DNA of 64,000 nucleotides. Origin: Streptomyces sp. NBC_00341. Its GTDB lineage: Bacteria; Actinomycetota; Actinomycetes; Streptomycetales; Streptomycetaceae. Below the pieces are notes generated by a model. That model had not been told where the DNA came from and ran no database searches. It was given only the letters and a program-made list of their open reading frames with translations. Positions 7,305-17,439 of this stretch are shown here, in pieces (the stretch's first letter is position 1; each line of letters begins with the position of its first letter). Position numbers and translations under genes: made by a program. The DNA is taken from contig NZ_CP108002.1 of NCBI RefSeq assembly GCF_041435055.1, positions 6,820,001 to 6,884,000 of the forward strand. Direction: 5' to 3'.

Positions 7305-8969
7305 ATGAGCCCCGTCCTCGCAGGTGTGCTCCAGCTGCTCGCGCTCGTCGTGGCGCTGGGTCTGGCGTACCGCCCGCTCGGTGACCACATGGCCCGCGTC
7401 TACACCTCGCCCCGGCATCTGCGGGCCGAGAAGTGGATATACCGGGCCATCGGCGCCGACCCGAACACGCAGATGCGCTGGCCCGCCTATCTCCGCGGTG
7501 TCCTGGCCTTCTCCGTCGTGAGCGTTCTCTTCCTGTACCTGCTGCAGCGGCTCCAGGGCTCGCTGCCCGGCTCGCTCGGCTTCGTCTCGATCGACCCCGA
7601 CCAGGCGTTCAACACGGCGGCGTCCTTCGTCGCCAACACCAACTGGCAGTCCTACTCCGGCGAACAGGCCATGGGCCACGTCGTGCAGACCGGCGGCCTC
7701 GCGGTGCAGAACTTCGTCTCCGCCGCCGTCGGCATCGCCGTCGCGGTGGCACTCGTAAGGGGCCTCGCCGCCACCCGAACCGGTGAACTCGGCAACTTCT
7801 GGTCCGACCTGGTGCGCGGCACCGTACGGATCCTGCTGCCGGTCTCGGTGATCGGCGCGCTCGTGCTGGTCGCCTGCGGGGCGATCCAGAACTTCTCCGG
7901 CATCCATGAGGTCGGGCAGTTCATGGGCGGATCGCAGCAGTGGAACGGCGGCGCGGTCGCCTCCCAGGAGGTCATCAAGGAGCTGGGCACCAATGGCGGC
8001 GGCTACTTCAACGCCAACTCGGCCCACCCCTTCGAGAATCCGAACGGGCTCTCCAACCTCTTCGAGATCTTCCTGATCCTCCTCATCCCGTTCGCGCTGA
8101 CCCGCACGTTCGGCCGGATGACCGGCTCGCTCAAGCAGGGCTACGCGATCCTCGCCACCATGGGCGTCATCTGGCTCGGCTTCACCGCGCTGATGATGTG
8201 GACCGAATTCGCCCACCACGGGCCCGCGTTCGAGATCGCGGGCGGCGCCATGGAAGGCAAGGAGAACCGTTTCGGCGTCGGCGGCTCGTCCCTCTTCGCG
8301 GTGGCCACCACCCTCACCTCGACCGGCGCGGTGAACTCCTTCCACTCCTCGTTCACCGGCTTCGGCGGCGGCATCACGATGCTCGGCATGCAGCTCGGCG
8401 AGATCGCCCCCGGAGGTACCGGGTCCGGCCTCTACGGAATGCTGATCATGGCGGTCATCGCGGTGTTCATCGCTGGCCTGATGGTCGGCCGCACACCCGA
8501 GTACCTCGGCAAGAAGATCGGCACCCGCGAGATCAAGCTCGCGGCCTGCTACATCCTCGTCACCCCGGCCCTGGTGCTCGGCTTCACCGCCGTCGCGATG
8601 GCCCTGCCCACCCCGGGCGACTCGATGACCAACACGGGCGCGCACGGCTTCTCCGAGATCCTGTACGCCTACACCTCCGGCGCCAACAACAACGGTTCGG
8701 CGTTCGCCGGACTGGCCGCGGACACCCCGTGGTTCAACACCACGATCGGGCTGGCGATGCTGCTGGGCCGGTTCCTGCCCATGGTGTTCGTCCTCGCGCT
8801 CGCGGGCTCGTTCGCCGAGCAGCGGCCCGTACCGGCGACCGCCGGCACCCTCGGCACGCACCGGCCGCTCTTCAGCGGACTGCTGGCCGCCACCGTCATG
8901 ATCGTCGCCGGTCTGACCTACTTCCCGGCCCTGGCTCTGGGCCCACTGGCCGAGGGGCTGGCGTCATGA
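7305..8969 (+). CDS. kdpA: K+-transporting ATPase subunit A (channel-like subunit)
   Basis: A 554-aa polytopic membrane protein, normal KdpA length, with about ten hydrophobic spans. It forms the K+-selective translocation pathway of the high-affinity Kdp pump. Selectivity-filter-like loops are visible: [35 protein letters not shown] and the later [11 protein letters not shown]. The ATG at 7305 is 7 bp after kdpF, and the stop overlaps kdpB as ATGA. The operon is expected to respond to low K+ through KdpD/KdpE encoded just downstream. Confidence 0.97.
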   Translation: MSPVLAGVLQLLALVVALGLAYRPLGDHMARVYTSPRHLRAEKWIYRAIGADPNTQMRWPAYLRGVLAFSVVSVLFLYLLQRLQGSLPGSLGFVSIDPDQAFNTAASFVANTNWQSYSGEQAMGHVVQTGGLAVQNFVSAAVGIAVAVALVRGLAATRTGELGNFWSDLVRGTVRILLPVSVIGALVLVACGAIQNFSGIHEVGQFMGGSQQWNGGAVASQEVIKELGTNGGGYFNANSAHPFENPNGLSNLFEIFLILLIPFALTRTFGRMTGSLKQGYAILATMGVIWLGFTALMMWTEFAHHGPAFEIAGGAMEGKENRFGVGGSSLFAVATTLTSTGAVNSFHSSFTGFGGGITMLGMQLGEIAPGGTGSGLYGMLIMAVIAVFIAGLMVGRTPEYLGKKIGTREIKLAACYILVTPALVLGFTAVAMALPTPGDSMTNTGAHGFSEILYAYTSGANNNGSAFAGLAADTPWFNTTIGLAMLLGRFLPMVFVLALAGSFAEQRPVPATAGTLGTHRPLFSGLLAATVMIVAGLTYFPALALGPLAEGLAS

Positions 8970-11077
8970 CCCTCCGTACGAAGCAGAAGGACACGATGTC
9001 CACCGTCACACCGGTCCGCGCACCGCACCGGGACACCCCGTCGGAGCGCGTCGCCGCCGGTCTGTTCGACCCCGGCATGCTGCTCGCCGCGTTCCCCGAC
9101 GCGGTACGCAAACTCGACCCCCGGGTGATGATCAAGTCGCCGGTGATGTTCGTGGTGCTGACCGGCTCGGTGCTCACCACCGTCATGGCGGCCCTGGACC
9201 CGACCGACTGGTTCGGCTGGGCGATCACCGTCTGGCTCTGGCTGACCACGGTCTTCGCCAACCTGGCGGAGGCGGTCGCGGAGGGCCGGGGCAAGGCCCA
9301 GGCCGACACTCTGCGCCGGGCCAGGACGGGCACCGTCGCCCGCCGCCTGACGGGTGGTGTCGAGGAGCGGACGGCGGGCACCGAACTGCGCGTCGGTGAC
9401 CTGGTGGTCTGCGAGGCCGGCGACATCGTCCCGGGCGACGGGGACGTCGTCGAGGGCGTCGCCAGCGTCGACGAATCCGCGATCACCGGCGAATCGGCCC
9501 CGGTCATCCGGGAGTCCGGCGGCGACCGCAGCGCCGTGACCGGCGGTACGAAGGTGCTCTCCGACCGCGTCGTCATCAAGATCACCACCAGACCGGGTGA
9601 GACCTTCATCGACCGGATGATCGCCCTCGTCGAGGGCGCCGCCCGGCAGAAGACGCCCAACGAGATCGCGCTGAACATCCTGCTCGCCTCGCTGACCATC
9701 GTGTTCCTGCTGGCCGTGGTCACCCTCCAGCCGTTCGCCGGCTACGCGGGCAGCGAGCAGTCCATGACCGTGCTGGCCGCACTGCTGGTCTGCCTGATCC
9801 CGACCACCATCGGCGCGCTGCTCTCCGCGATCGGCATCGCGGGCATGGACCGGCTGGTGCAGCGCAACGTGCTCGCCATGTCGGGCCGCGCCGTCGAGGC
9901 GGCGGGCGACGTGTCGACCCTGCTGCTCGACAAGACCGGCACCATCACCCTCGGCAACCGGCAGGCCGCCGCGCTCCTCCCGGTCGGGGGCGTGACGGAG
10001 GCCGAGCTGGCGGACGCCGCCCAGCTCTCCTCGCTGGCCGACGAGACGCCCGAGGGCCGCTCCGTCGTCGTCCTGGCGAAGGAGGCGTACGGGCTCCGGG
10101 AGCGGCATCAGGGGCAGCTGTCCCGCGCGGAGTGGGTGGGCTTCACCGCCCGGACCCGGATGTCCGGGGTGGACCTCGACGGACGCCGGATCCGCAAGGG
10201 CGCCACCGGCTCGGTCACCGCGTGGGTCCGGGAACGGGGCGGCACGGTCCACCCCGACGTCGCCGCGCTCACAGAGCGGATCTCCCGCGAGGGCGGCACG
10301 CCTTTGCCGGTCGCGGTCGACGACGGGGAGGGCGCCCGGGTCCTGGGCGTCATCCACCTCAAGGACGTCGTCAAGGAGGGCATGCGCGAGCGGTTCGGCG
10401 AACTGCGCCGGATGGGCATCCGCACGGTCATGATCACCGGCGACAACCCGCTGACCGCGAAGGCGATCGCCGAGGAGGCGGGCGTCGACGACTTCCTCGC
10501 CGAGGCCACCCCCGAGGACAAGATGGCCCTCATCAAGCGGGAACAGGCCGGCGGCAGGCTCGTCGCGATGACCGGTGACGGGACGAACGACGCCCCGGCG
10601 CTCGCCCAGGCCGATGTCGGCGTCGCCATGAACACCGGGACCTCGGCCGCCAAGGAGGCCGGGAACATGGTGGACCTGGACTCCGACCCGACCAAACTGA
10701 TCGAGATCGTAGAGATCGGCAAACAGCTGCTGATCACCCGTGGCGCACTGACGACGTTCTCCATCGCCAACGACGTCGCGAAGTACTTCGCGATCATCCC
10801 CGCGATGTTCGCCGCGGTGTATCCGGGCCTGGACCGGCTCAACATCATGGATCTGTCCTCGCCCCGGTCCGCGATCCTGTCCGCCGTGATCTTCAACGCG
10901 CTGATCATCGTCGCGCTGGTGCCGCTCGCGCTGAAGGGCGTGCGCTACCGGCCGGCCGGCGCCGACTCGATGCTCCGGCGCAACCTCGGGATCTACGGAC
11001 TCGGCGGACTGGTCGCCCCGTTCATCGGCATCAAGATCATCGACCTGATCATCTCCCTCATCCCCGGAATCGGCTGA
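8966..11077 (+). CDS. kdpB: K+-transporting P-type ATPase subunit B
   Basis: A 703-aa P-type ATPase catalytic subunit that hydrolyses ATP to drive K+ import through KdpA. It has the actuator motif [12 protein letters not shown], the phosphorylation site D322 in [10 protein letters not shown], the N-domain, and the hinge [21 protein letters not shown]. Hydrophobic pairs flank the A-domain and more spans lie at the C-terminus. The ATG at 8966 overlaps the kdpA stop; a second in-frame ATG at 8996 is possible. It is followed by kdpC after 6 bp. Confidence 0.97.
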   Translation: MTLRTKQKDTMSTVTPVRAPHRDTPSERVAAGLFDPGMLLAAFPDAVRKLDPRVMIKSPVMFVVLTGSVLTTVMAALDPTDWFGWAITVWLWLTTVFANLAEAVAEGRGKAQADTLRRARTGTVARRLTGGVEERTAGTELRVGDLVVCEAGDIVPGDGDVVEGVASVDESAITGESAPVIRESGGDRSAVTGGTKVLSDRVVIKITTRPGETFIDRMIALVEGAARQKTPNEIALNILLASLTIVFLLAVVTLQPFAGYAGSEQSMTVLAALLVCLIPTTIGALLSAIGIAGMDRLVQRNVLAMSGRAVEAAGDVSTLLLDKTGTITLGNRQAAALLPVGGVTEAELADAAQLSSLADETPEGRSVVVLAKEAYGLRERHQGQLSRAEWVGFTARTRMSGVDLDGRRIRKGATGSVTAWVRERGGTVHPDVAALTERISREGGTPLPVAVDDGEGARVLGVIHLKDVVKEGMRERFGELRRMGIRTVMITGDNPLTAKAIAEEAGVDDFLAEATPEDKMALIKREQAGGRLVAMTGDGTNDAPALAQADVGVAMNTGTSAAKEAGNMVDLDSDPTKLIEIVEIGKQLLITRGALTTFSIANDVAKYFAIIPAMFAAVYPGLDRLNIMDLSSPRSAILSAVIFNALIIVALVPLALKGVRYRPAGADSMLRRNLGIYGLGGLVAPFIGIKIIDLIISLIPGIG

Positions 11078-11083
11078 ACTGCC

Positions 11084-11761
11084 ATGAACAACTCACTCGC
11101 GAACTCCGTCCGGCCGCTCTGGGCCGGGCTGCGCGCCCTGCTCGTACTCACCCTGGTCTGCGGCGTCCTCTATCCGCTCGCCGTCACCGGGGCCGCCCAG
11201 GGCCTCATGCCGGGCCGGGCCAACGGCTCCGAGATCACCGCGAACGGCGAGGTCGTCGGCTCCGAACTCATCGGGCAGCGCTACGAGCTGCCGCTCAAGA
11301 AGGGCCAGGAGGCCCCGGCCCCGGATCTCAGGTGGTTCCAGCCGCGCCCCTCCAACGGTCTCGGCACCAACAGCGTCAACACGCGGTACTCGCTGCTGGT
11401 CTCCGGCGCGACCAACCGCTCCGGCGACAACAAGGAGCTGATCGACTGGGTCACCGCCGCCAAGGCCGCGGCCGTGAAGGACAACTCCGTCCCCGGCCAC
11501 CCCGTCAGCCCCGCGCAGGTGCCGGCCGACGCCGTCACCTCCTCCGGCTCGGGTCTCGACCCGGACATCTCCCCGGCGTACGCCCGGCTCCAGGTCCGCC
11601 GGGTCGCCGAGCGCAACCACCTGGACACGGCGCGGGTGGCGGAGCTGGTGGAGCGGCACACCGACGGCCGGATCCTGGGCTTCGCGGGTGAACCGCGGGT
11701 CAACGTGCTCCGGCTGAACATCGCCCTGAAGCAGCTCGTGAACGCCGCGGCCGGGCGTTGA
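11084..11761 (+). CDS. kdpC: K+-transporting ATPase subunit C
   Basis: A 225-aa protein with one N-terminal membrane span (about 15-38, LRALLVLTLVCGVLYPLAV) and an extracytoplasmic domain that assists Kdp assembly and ATP affinity. Family marks are PLAVTGAAQ, QPRPS, SSGSGLDPDISPAYARLQ and LGEP-like FAGEPRVNVLRLN. It is the last structural subunit; a hairpin 10 bp after the stop probably ends or attenuates the transcript. Confidence 0.95.
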   Translation: MNNSLANSVRPLWAGLRALLVLTLVCGVLYPLAVTGAAQGLMPGRANGSEITANGEVVGSELIGQRYELPLKKGQEAPAPDLRWFQPRPSNGLGTNSVNTRYSLLVSGATNRSGDNKELIDWVTAAKAAAVKDNSVPGHPVSPAQVPADAVTSSGSGLDPDISPAYARLQVRRVAERNHLDTARVAELVERHTDGRILGFAGEPRVNVLRLNIALKQLVNAAAGR

Positions 11762-11770
11762 CCGGCCACG

Positions 11771-11807
11771 ATGCCCGGGTCCGGCCGCCGCGGCCGGACC
11801 CGGGCAT
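11771..11807 (+). terminator. hairpin after kdpC
   Basis: A 17-bp perfect stem (11771-11787 with 11791-11807) and a 3-nt loop, without a T tract, 10 bp after kdpC. It may be a terminator or processing element separating kdpFABC from the ABC ATPase and kdpDE. Confidence 0.6.
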
Positions 11808-11872
11808 TGCCCGTCGCCGGGCCTCCCGCACATACTGGCGGCCGACAGGACCGAGTACGTACGGGGAGCGAC

Positions 11873-12610
11873 ATGACCGAGAGCATCGACGCGGCGGGCA
11901 CCGGCGGGAAGAGCGGCACGGCCGTCACGGAGCGGCCCATGGTCCGGGTCGAGGACCTGCACCGCTCGTACGGCTCCGGCGCCGCCGCCACGCACGCGCT
12001 GCGCGGGGTGTCCTTCGAGGTGCCGCGCGGTGAGCTCGTCGCGCTCAAGGGGCGCTCCGGCTCCGGCAAGACCACCCTGCTGAACCTCGTCGGCGGACTC
12101 GACAGCCCCGACAGCGGCCGGATCACCGTGGACGGCACCGACCTCTCCGCGCTCGGCGAGAACGGGCTGCTGGAACTGCGCCGCGACCGGATCGGGTTCA
12201 TCTTCCAGTCGTTCGGCCTGATCCCCATCCTGACGGCGGCGGAGAACGTCGGCGTGCCCATGCGGCTGCGCAAGGCCGATCCGCGCGAGCGCGAGGAGCG
12301 GGTGTCGCTGCTGCTCTCCCTGGTCGGCCTCGCGGACCACGCCGCCCAGCGCCCCGGCGAGCTCTCCGGCGGCCAGCAGCAGCGGGTGGCGATCGCCAGA
12401 GCGCTCGCCAACCGGCCCGCGCTGCTGATCGCGGACGAGCCCACCGGACAGCTCGACGCGGAGACCGGCCTCGCGGTGATGGAGCTGCTGCGCGCGGTCG
12501 TGCACAGCGAGGGCGTCACCGCGCTCGTCGCCACCCACGACGCCCAGCTGCTCGGCCTCGCGGACCGGGTCCTGGAACTCAGCGACGGGCACATCGTCGA
12601 ACACGCGTAG
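11873..12610 (+). CDS. ABC transporter ATP-binding protein (LolD/MacB type), no permease alongside
   Basis: A 245-aa ATPase with Walker A GRSGSGKTTLLN, Q-loop FQSFGLIP, signature LSGGQQQRVAIARAL, Walker B LLIADEPTGQLD and H-loop ATHD. The sequence type matches ATPases that partner FtsX/MacB-like permeases and export lipoproteins, peptides or drugs. No permease gene is adjacent: kdpC lies before it and kdpD after. GGGGAGCGAC precedes the ATG at 11873. It may serve a permease elsewhere. A link to K+ transport is not supported by its sequence. Confidence 0.9.
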   Translation: MTESIDAAGTGGKSGTAVTERPMVRVEDLHRSYGSGAAATHALRGVSFEVPRGELVALKGRSGSGKTTLLNLVGGLDSPDSGRITVDGTDLSALGENGLLELRRDRIGFIFQSFGLIPILTAAENVGVPMRLRKADPREREERVSLLLSLVGLADHAAQRPGELSGGQQQRVAIARALANRPALLIADEPTGQLDAETGLAVMELLRAVVHSEGVTALVATHDAQLLGLADRVLELSDGHIVEHA

Positions 12611-12776
12611 GCCGCCGGCGGGCCGCAGGCCGTGAGACACAGCCCGGCCGGGCATCAGAATTACGTCAATACGGTCAGCTCCAGCACCCCCCGCCCGATA
12701 TGCCGGAAATTCACGAGGTAGCTTCGACAGTGGCTGCCGCATCGGCCGCAGCCGGTTTCGGGAAGACGATGGGGCC

Positions 12777-15320
12777 ATGGCGCGCGGCAAACTTCGGATC
12801 TACCTCGGTGCGGCACCGGGCGTCGGCAAGACGTACGCCATGCTCTCCGAGGCACACCGCCGGGTGGAGCGGGGCACGGACTGCGTCGTCGGCTTCGTCG
12901 AGCACCACGACCGCCCGCGCACCGAGGTCATGCTGCACGGCCTCGAACAGACCGGGCGCCGCGAGATCGAGCACCGCACCGCGGTCTTCACCGAGATGGA
13001 CGTCGACGCGGTCCTGGAGCGCGCACCCGCCGTCGCCCTGGTGGACGAACTCGCGCACACCAACGTGCCCGGCTCCCGCAACGCCAAGCGCTGGCAGGAC
13101 GTCGAGGAACTCCTCCAGGCCGGCATCGACGTGGTCTCCACCGTCAACATCCAGCACCTGGAGTCCCTCGGCGACGTCGTCGAGTCGATAACCGGCGTAC
13201 GCCAGCGCGAGACCGTGCCCGACGAGGTGGTCCGCCGCGCCGACCAGCTCGAACTCGTCGACATGTCGCCCCAGGCGCTGCGCAGGCGGATGGCCCACGG
13301 CAACATCTACAAGCCGGACCGCATCGACGCCTCGCTCTCCAACTACTTCCGCCCCGGCAACCTCACCGCCCTGCGCGAGCTGGCCCTCCTCTGGGTGGCC
13401 GACCGGGTCGACGAATACCTCCAGCAGTACCGCGGCGAGCACAACATCCGCACCACCTGGCAGGCCCGCGAACGCATAGTCGTCGGGCTCACCGGAGGCC
13501 CCGAGGGCCGCACCCTCATCCGCCGCGCCTCCCGGATGGCGGCCAAGGGCTCCGGCAGCGAGATCCTCGCCGTCTACATCGCCCGCAGCGACGGCCTGAC
13601 CTCGGCCTCGCCCAAGGAGCTCACCGTCCAGCGCACGCTCGTCGAGGACCTCGGCGGCACCTTCCACCACGTCATCGGCGACGACATACCCTCGGCCCTT
13701 CTCGAATTCGCCCGGGGCGTCAACGCCACCCAGATCGTCCTCGGCTCCAGCCGCCGCAAGGCCTGGCAGTACATCTACGGCCCCGGCGTCGGCGCCACCG
13801 TCGCCCGCGAGTCCGGCACCGACCTCGACGTCCACATCGTCACCCACGACGAGGTCGCCAAGGGCAGGGGCCTGCCCATCGCCAGGGGCGCCCGGCTCGG
13901 CAGGGCCCGGATCATCTGGGGCTGGATCGTCGGCGTGGGCGGCCCGGTCCTCCTCGCGCTGCTCCTCAAGGGCCTGGAGAACGGTCCCGGGCTCGCCAAC
14001 GACGTCCTGCTCTTCCTCTTCATGACCGTCGCCGCCGCCCTGCTCGGCGGGCTGCTGCCCGCCCTCGCCTCGGCCGCGGCGGGCTCGCTGCTGCTGAACT
14101 ACTGGTTCACCCCGCCCACCCACACCCTGACCGTCCAGGACCCCGAGAACTTCGTCGCCATCGTGATCTTCTTCGCGGTGGCCGTCGCGGTGGCCTCCGT
14201 CGTCGATCTGGCGGCCCGCCGCACCCACCAGGCCGCCCGACTGCGCGCCGAGTCCGAGATCCTGTCCTTCCTGGCCGGCAGCGTGCTGCGCGGCGAGACG
14301 ACCCTGGCCGCGCTGCTCGACCGGGTCCGCGAGACCTTCGGCATGGAGTCCGTCGCCCTGCTGGAGCGGCAGAGCGACGTCGACCCCTGGACGTGCGCCG
14401 GGAGCGTCGGGCCGGGGCCGGTCGCCCGGCCGGAGGAGGCCGATGTGGACATGCCCGTCGGTGACCACATGGCCCTCGCGCTCTCCGGCCGGGTGCTGCC
14501 CGCGGAGGACCGCCGGGTGCTCGGCGCCTTCGCCGCCCAGGCCGCCGTCGTCCTGGACCGCCAGCGCCTCGTCGGCGAGGCGGAGGAGGCCCGCAGGCTC
14601 GCGGAGGGCAACCGGATCAGGACCGCGCTGCTGGCCGCCGTCAGCCACGACCTGCGCACCCCGCTCGCCGCCATCAAGGCCGCGGTCAGCTCCCTGCGCT
14701 CCGACGACGTCGCCTGGTCCGAGGACGACGAGGCCGAGCTCCTGGAAGCCATCGAGGACGGCGCCGACCGCCTCGACCACCTGGTGGGCAACCTCCTCGA
14801 CATGTCCCGGCTGCAGACCGGCACCGTCACCCCGCTGATCCGCGAGATCGACCTCGACGAGGTCGTGCCGATGGCCCTGGGCGGCGTGCCGGAGGACAGC
14901 GTCGAGCTGGACATCCCCGAGACGCTGCCGATGGTCGCCGTCGACCCCGGGCTGCTGGAGCGGGCCGTCGCCAACATCGTCGAGAACGCCGTCAAGTACA
15001 GCCCGGACGGCGACCGCGTCACGGTGGCCGCCAGCGCGCTCGGCGCCCGCGTCGAGCTCCGGGTCGCCGACCGCGGCCGCGGCGTCCCCGACGACGGCAA
15101 GGAACGCATCTTCGAGCCCTTCCAGCGCTACGGCGACGCCCCGCGCGGCGCCGGCGTCGGCCTGGGCCTCGCCGTGGCCCGCGGCTTCGTGGAGTCCATG
15201 GGGGGCACGCTGGACGCGGAGGACACCCCCGGCGGCGGCCTCACCATGGTGCTGACCCTCAGCGCGGCCCCGGGACACGTCCCGGTCGCCCCCGACCTGC
15301 CCGCGCGGGTCACCTCATGA
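12777..15320 (+). CDS. kdpD: sensor histidine kinase KdpD
   Basis: An 847-aa sensor for K+ limitation or turgor. The N-terminal KdpD domain (1-210) has Walker A GAAPGVGKT (11-19) and DELAHTNVPGSRN; a USP-like domain follows (about 235-365) with GSSRRKAWQ. Four closely spaced membrane spans (about 380-485) are followed by a GAF-like region, HisKA with H624 in AVSHDLRTPLAA, and HATPase_c with NIVENAVKYS and GVGLGLAVARG. The ATG at 12777 is the start of the conserved MARGKLRIYLG. Its stop overlaps an in-frame ATG of kdpE. It phosphorylates KdpE and is expected to control kdpFABC upstream. Confidence 0.96.
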   Translation: MARGKLRIYLGAAPGVGKTYAMLSEAHRRVERGTDCVVGFVEHHDRPRTEVMLHGLEQTGRREIEHRTAVFTEMDVDAVLERAPAVALVDELAHTNVPGSRNAKRWQDVEELLQAGIDVVSTVNIQHLESLGDVVESITGVRQRETVPDEVVRRADQLELVDMSPQALRRRMAHGNIYKPDRIDASLSNYFRPGNLTALRELALLWVADRVDEYLQQYRGEHNIRTTWQARERIVVGLTGGPEGRTLIRRASRMAAKGSGSEILAVYIARSDGLTSASPKELTVQRTLVEDLGGTFHHVIGDDIPSALLEFARGVNATQIVLGSSRRKAWQYIYGPGVGATVARESGTDLDVHIVTHDEVAKGRGLPIARGARLGRARIIWGWIVGVGGPVLLALLLKGLENGPGLANDVLLFLFMTVAAALLGGLLPALASAAAGSLLLNYWFTPPTHTLTVQDPENFVAIVIFFAVAVAVASVVDLAARRTHQAARLRAESEILSFLAGSVLRGETTLAALLDRVRETFGMESVALLERQSDVDPWTCAGSVGPGPVARPEEADVDMPVGDHMALALSGRVLPAEDRRVLGAFAAQAAVVLDRQRLVGEAEEARRLAEGNRIRTALLAAVSHDLRTPLAAIKAAVSSLRSDDVAWSEDDEAELLEAIEDGADRLDHLVGNLLDMSRLQTGTVTPLIREIDLDEVVPMALGGVPEDSVELDIPETLPMVAVDPGLLERAVANIVENAVKYSPDGDRVTVAASALGARVELRVADRGRGVPDDGKERIFEPFQRYGDAPRGAGVGLGLAVARGFVESMGGTLDAEDTPGGGLTMVLTLSAAPGHVPVAPDLPARVTS

Positions 15321-15376
15321 CCCACCTACCGCAGACCGCCGCACAACCCCCCGTACAGCAGAGAGGCAGGACCGAG

Positions 15377-16069
15377 ATGACCCGGGTGCTTGTGGTCGAC
15401 GACGAGCCGCAGATCGTACGCGCCCTCGTGATCAACCTGAAGGCGCGCAAGTACGAGGTGGACGCCGCGCCCGACGGCGCGACCGCCCTCCAGCTCGCCG
15501 CCGCCCGCCACCCCGACGTCGTCGTGCTGGACCTCGGGCTGCCCGACATGGACGGAGTCGAGGTGATCAGGGGGCTGCGCGGCTGGACCCGGGTGCCGAT
15601 CCTGGTGCTCTCGGCCCGCCACACCTCCGACGAGAAGGTCGAGGCGCTGGACGCGGGGGCCGACGACTACGTCACCAAGCCGTTCGGCATGGACGAGCTG
15701 CTGGCCCGGCTGCGCGCCTCCGTGCGCCGCGCCGAGCCCGTCGGACAGGACGGCGGCGACCAGGCCGTGATCGTCGAGACCACGGGCTTCACCGTCGACC
15801 TGGCCGCCAAGAAGGTGCAGCGCGAGGGCCGGGACGTACGGCTCACCCCCACCGAGTGGCACCTGCTGGAGGTACTCGTCCGCAACAGCGGCCGGCTGGT
15901 CAGCCAGAAGCAGCTGCTCCAGGAGGTCTGGGGACCGTCCTACGGCACCGAGACCAACTACCTGCGGGTCTACATGGCGCAGCTGCGGCGCAAGCTGGAG
16001 GCCGATCCCGCGCATCCCCGGCACTTCGTCACAGAGCCGGGGATGGGCTACCGCTTCGAGCGGGCCTGA
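15377..16069 (+). CDS. kdpE: OmpR-family response regulator KdpE
   Basis: A 230-aa regulator that activates kdpFABC when phosphorylated by KdpD. The receiver domain has D8/D9, phospho-acceptor D52 in VVVLDLGLPD and K101 in DDYVTKPFGMDELLARLRA. The winged helix contains LTPTEWHLLEVLVRNSGRLVSQKQLLQEVWG and ends in PGMGYRFE. The ATG at 15377 was chosen for its Shine-Dalgarno (GAGGCAGGA) and the family start. An ATG at 15317 overlapping the kdpD stop would add 20 Gln/Pro-rich residues. Confidence 0.95.
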   Translation: MTRVLVVDDEPQIVRALVINLKARKYEVDAAPDGATALQLAAARHPDVVVLDLGLPDMDGVEVIRGLRGWTRVPILVLSARHTSDEKVEALDAGADDYVTKPFGMDELLARLRASVRRAEPVGQDGGDQAVIVETTGFTVDLAAKKVQREGRDVRLTPTEWHLLEVLVRNSGRLVSQKQLLQEVWGPSYGTETNYLRVYMAQLRRKLEADPAHPRHFVTEPGMGYRFERA

Positions 16070-16155
16070 CGTCAGCCGCCCGGCTCTCCCCGTAACCCGT
16101 TCGAGTGAGACGGTGGCCACCCGCCACGACCTCCGGAGACCGGTACGCTTCGGTT

Positions 16156-16572
16156 ATGAGTGCTGTCCCTCGATTCGAGAAGGCCGGGAAGGCCGAGCGG
16201 CCGTCCGGGCGCTTCCGCCGGATGCTCGACCGGCTCTCCAGCTCCCAGGAGGACCTGGAGTGCGAGGAGCTGGCGGAGGACTCGCACGCCTCGGGATGCA
16301 CCCGGATCTCCGAGTGCAGTGACCGACAGATCGTGAAGGTCACTGGTACCTTGCGGACGGTCACCCTGCGACCGCGCGCCGGAGTGCCCGCCCTGGAGGC
16401 GGAGCTCTTCGACGGCACCGCTCCGCTGGACGTGGTCTGGCTCGGCCGCCGCTCCATCGTGGGCATCGAGCCGGGCCGCAAGCTCATCGCCTCGGGCCGG
16501 ATCTCCATGAGCCACGGGCGCCGGGTGCTGTTCAACCCCAAATACGAACTCCGACCGCTCGGCAAGGAGTAG
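16156..16572 (+). CDS. OB-fold nucleic-acid-binding domain protein
   Basis: A 138-aa protein with a basic N-terminus (1-30), then an OB-fold of the type seen after RecG-like or tRNA anti-codon domains: VKVTGTLRTVTLRPRAG, a strand with EAELFDGTAPLDVVWLGRR, and ISMSHGRRVLFNPKYEL at the end. Two Cys (C39, C48) and another at 54 lie in the linker before the fold. It presumably binds nucleic acid, partner unknown. The DUF3159 gene starts 3 bp after its stop, so both are cotranscribed. Confidence 0.8.
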   Translation: MSAVPRFEKAGKAERPSGRFRRMLDRLSSSQEDLECEELAEDSHASGCTRISECSDRQIVKVTGTLRTVTLRPRAGVPALEAELFDGTAPLDVVWLGRRSIVGIEPGRKLIASGRISMSHGRRVLFNPKYELRPLGKE

Positions 16573-16575
16573 CCG

Positions 16576-17355
16576 GTGACGTCTCTTGACAAGCCGACGT
16601 CCGAAACGGACCCCACCACCCGCACCGACCAGCAGGAGGCTGACGCGAAGGCGGTCACGGAGGCCGCGCTCTTCGAGGCCTTCGGCGGCATCCGGGGCAT
16701 GGTGGAGACAGTCCTGCCGGGACTGCTCTTCGTCACGATCTTCACCATCGACAAGAACCTCACGTACTCGGCCATCGCGGCCCTGGCGGTGTCGCTGGTG
16801 CTCGTGGCCGTCCGGCTCATCCGCAGGGACACCGTCAAGCACGCCTTCAGCGGCGTCTTCGGTGTGGCCTTCGGTGTCGTCTTCGCGAAGATGACCGGCA
16901 ACGCCAAGGACTTCTATCTCCCGGGCATGATCTACACGCTCGGACTGGCCCTCGCCTACCTGGTCACCACGGTGGCGGGAATGCCGCTGATCGGCCTGAT
17001 CCTCGGCCCGGTCTTCAAGGAGAACCTCTCCTGGCGCACCAGGAACCCCGGCCGCAAGAAGGCCTACGCCAAGGCCAGCTACGCCTGGGGACTGATCCTG
17101 CTCGCCAAGTGCGCGATCCTCTTCCCGCTGTACTGGTGGGGCGACACCACCCAGTTCGGCTGGGTCCTGGTGGCACTGAAGATCCCGCCGTTCCTGCTCG
17201 CCGTCTACCTCACCTGGGTCTTCCTGGCCAAGGCGCCGCCGCCCATCGACGTCTTCGCCGAGATGGAGGCCGAGGAGCAGGCCGAGAAGGACCGCAAGGC
17301 CGAGCAGACCCGCGCGGCGGCCGCCGCCGAAGCGGCCCGCGGTCAGGAGTTCTGA
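16576..17355 (+). CDS. DUF3159 family integral membrane protein
   Basis: A 259-aa protein with about five to six hydrophobic spans (about 42-225) between a charged N-terminus and an Ala/Glu-rich C-terminal helix that may form a coiled coil. Recognisable DUF3159 blocks are ALFEAFGGIRGMVETVLPGL and LSWRTRNPGRKKAYAKASYAWG. Function unknown; the family is found beside TrkA genes and OB-fold proteins in Actinobacteria. A GTG start follows the OB-fold stop by 3 bp. It is convergent with the TrkA pair across a large hairpin. Confidence 0.88.
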   Translation: MTSLDKPTSETDPTTRTDQQEADAKAVTEAALFEAFGGIRGMVETVLPGLLFVTIFTIDKNLTYSAIAALAVSLVLVAVRLIRRDTVKHAFSGVFGVAFGVVFAKMTGNAKDFYLPGMIYTLGLALAYLVTTVAGMPLIGLILGPVFKENLSWRTRNPGRKKAYAKASYAWGLILLAKCAILFPLYWWGDTTQFGWVLVALKIPPFLLAVYLTWVFLAKAPPPIDVFAEMEAEEQAEKDRKAEQTRAAAAAEAARGQEF

Positions 17356-17380
17356 ACGGGACGGCCCGGACACGAGCCGG

Positions 17381-17433
17381 ACGTGTGGAGGGGCCCGGTA
17401 GCGCCACTGGCGTTACCGGGCCCCTCCACACGT
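17381..17433. terminator. large bidirectional terminator
   Basis: A 20-bp perfect stem (17381-17400 with 17414-17433), with the 13-nt centre able to extend the stem by another five pairs including one G-T. It sits between the convergent DUF3159 and TrkA genes and can serve both strands. Confidence 0.85.
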
Positions 17434-17439
17434 CCCCGC

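Noticed and set aside
7086..8861. long open frame on the minus strand opposite kdpA
   Set aside because: Its composition (Arg/Gly/Glu/His-rich, no domain) is that of an antisense frame in GC-rich DNA; kdpA on the other strand is certain.
12711..15278. 855-codon minus-strand frame opposite kdpD
   Set aside because: Shadow of kdpD; low-complexity Gly/Ala/Val/Asp composition and no recognisable domain.
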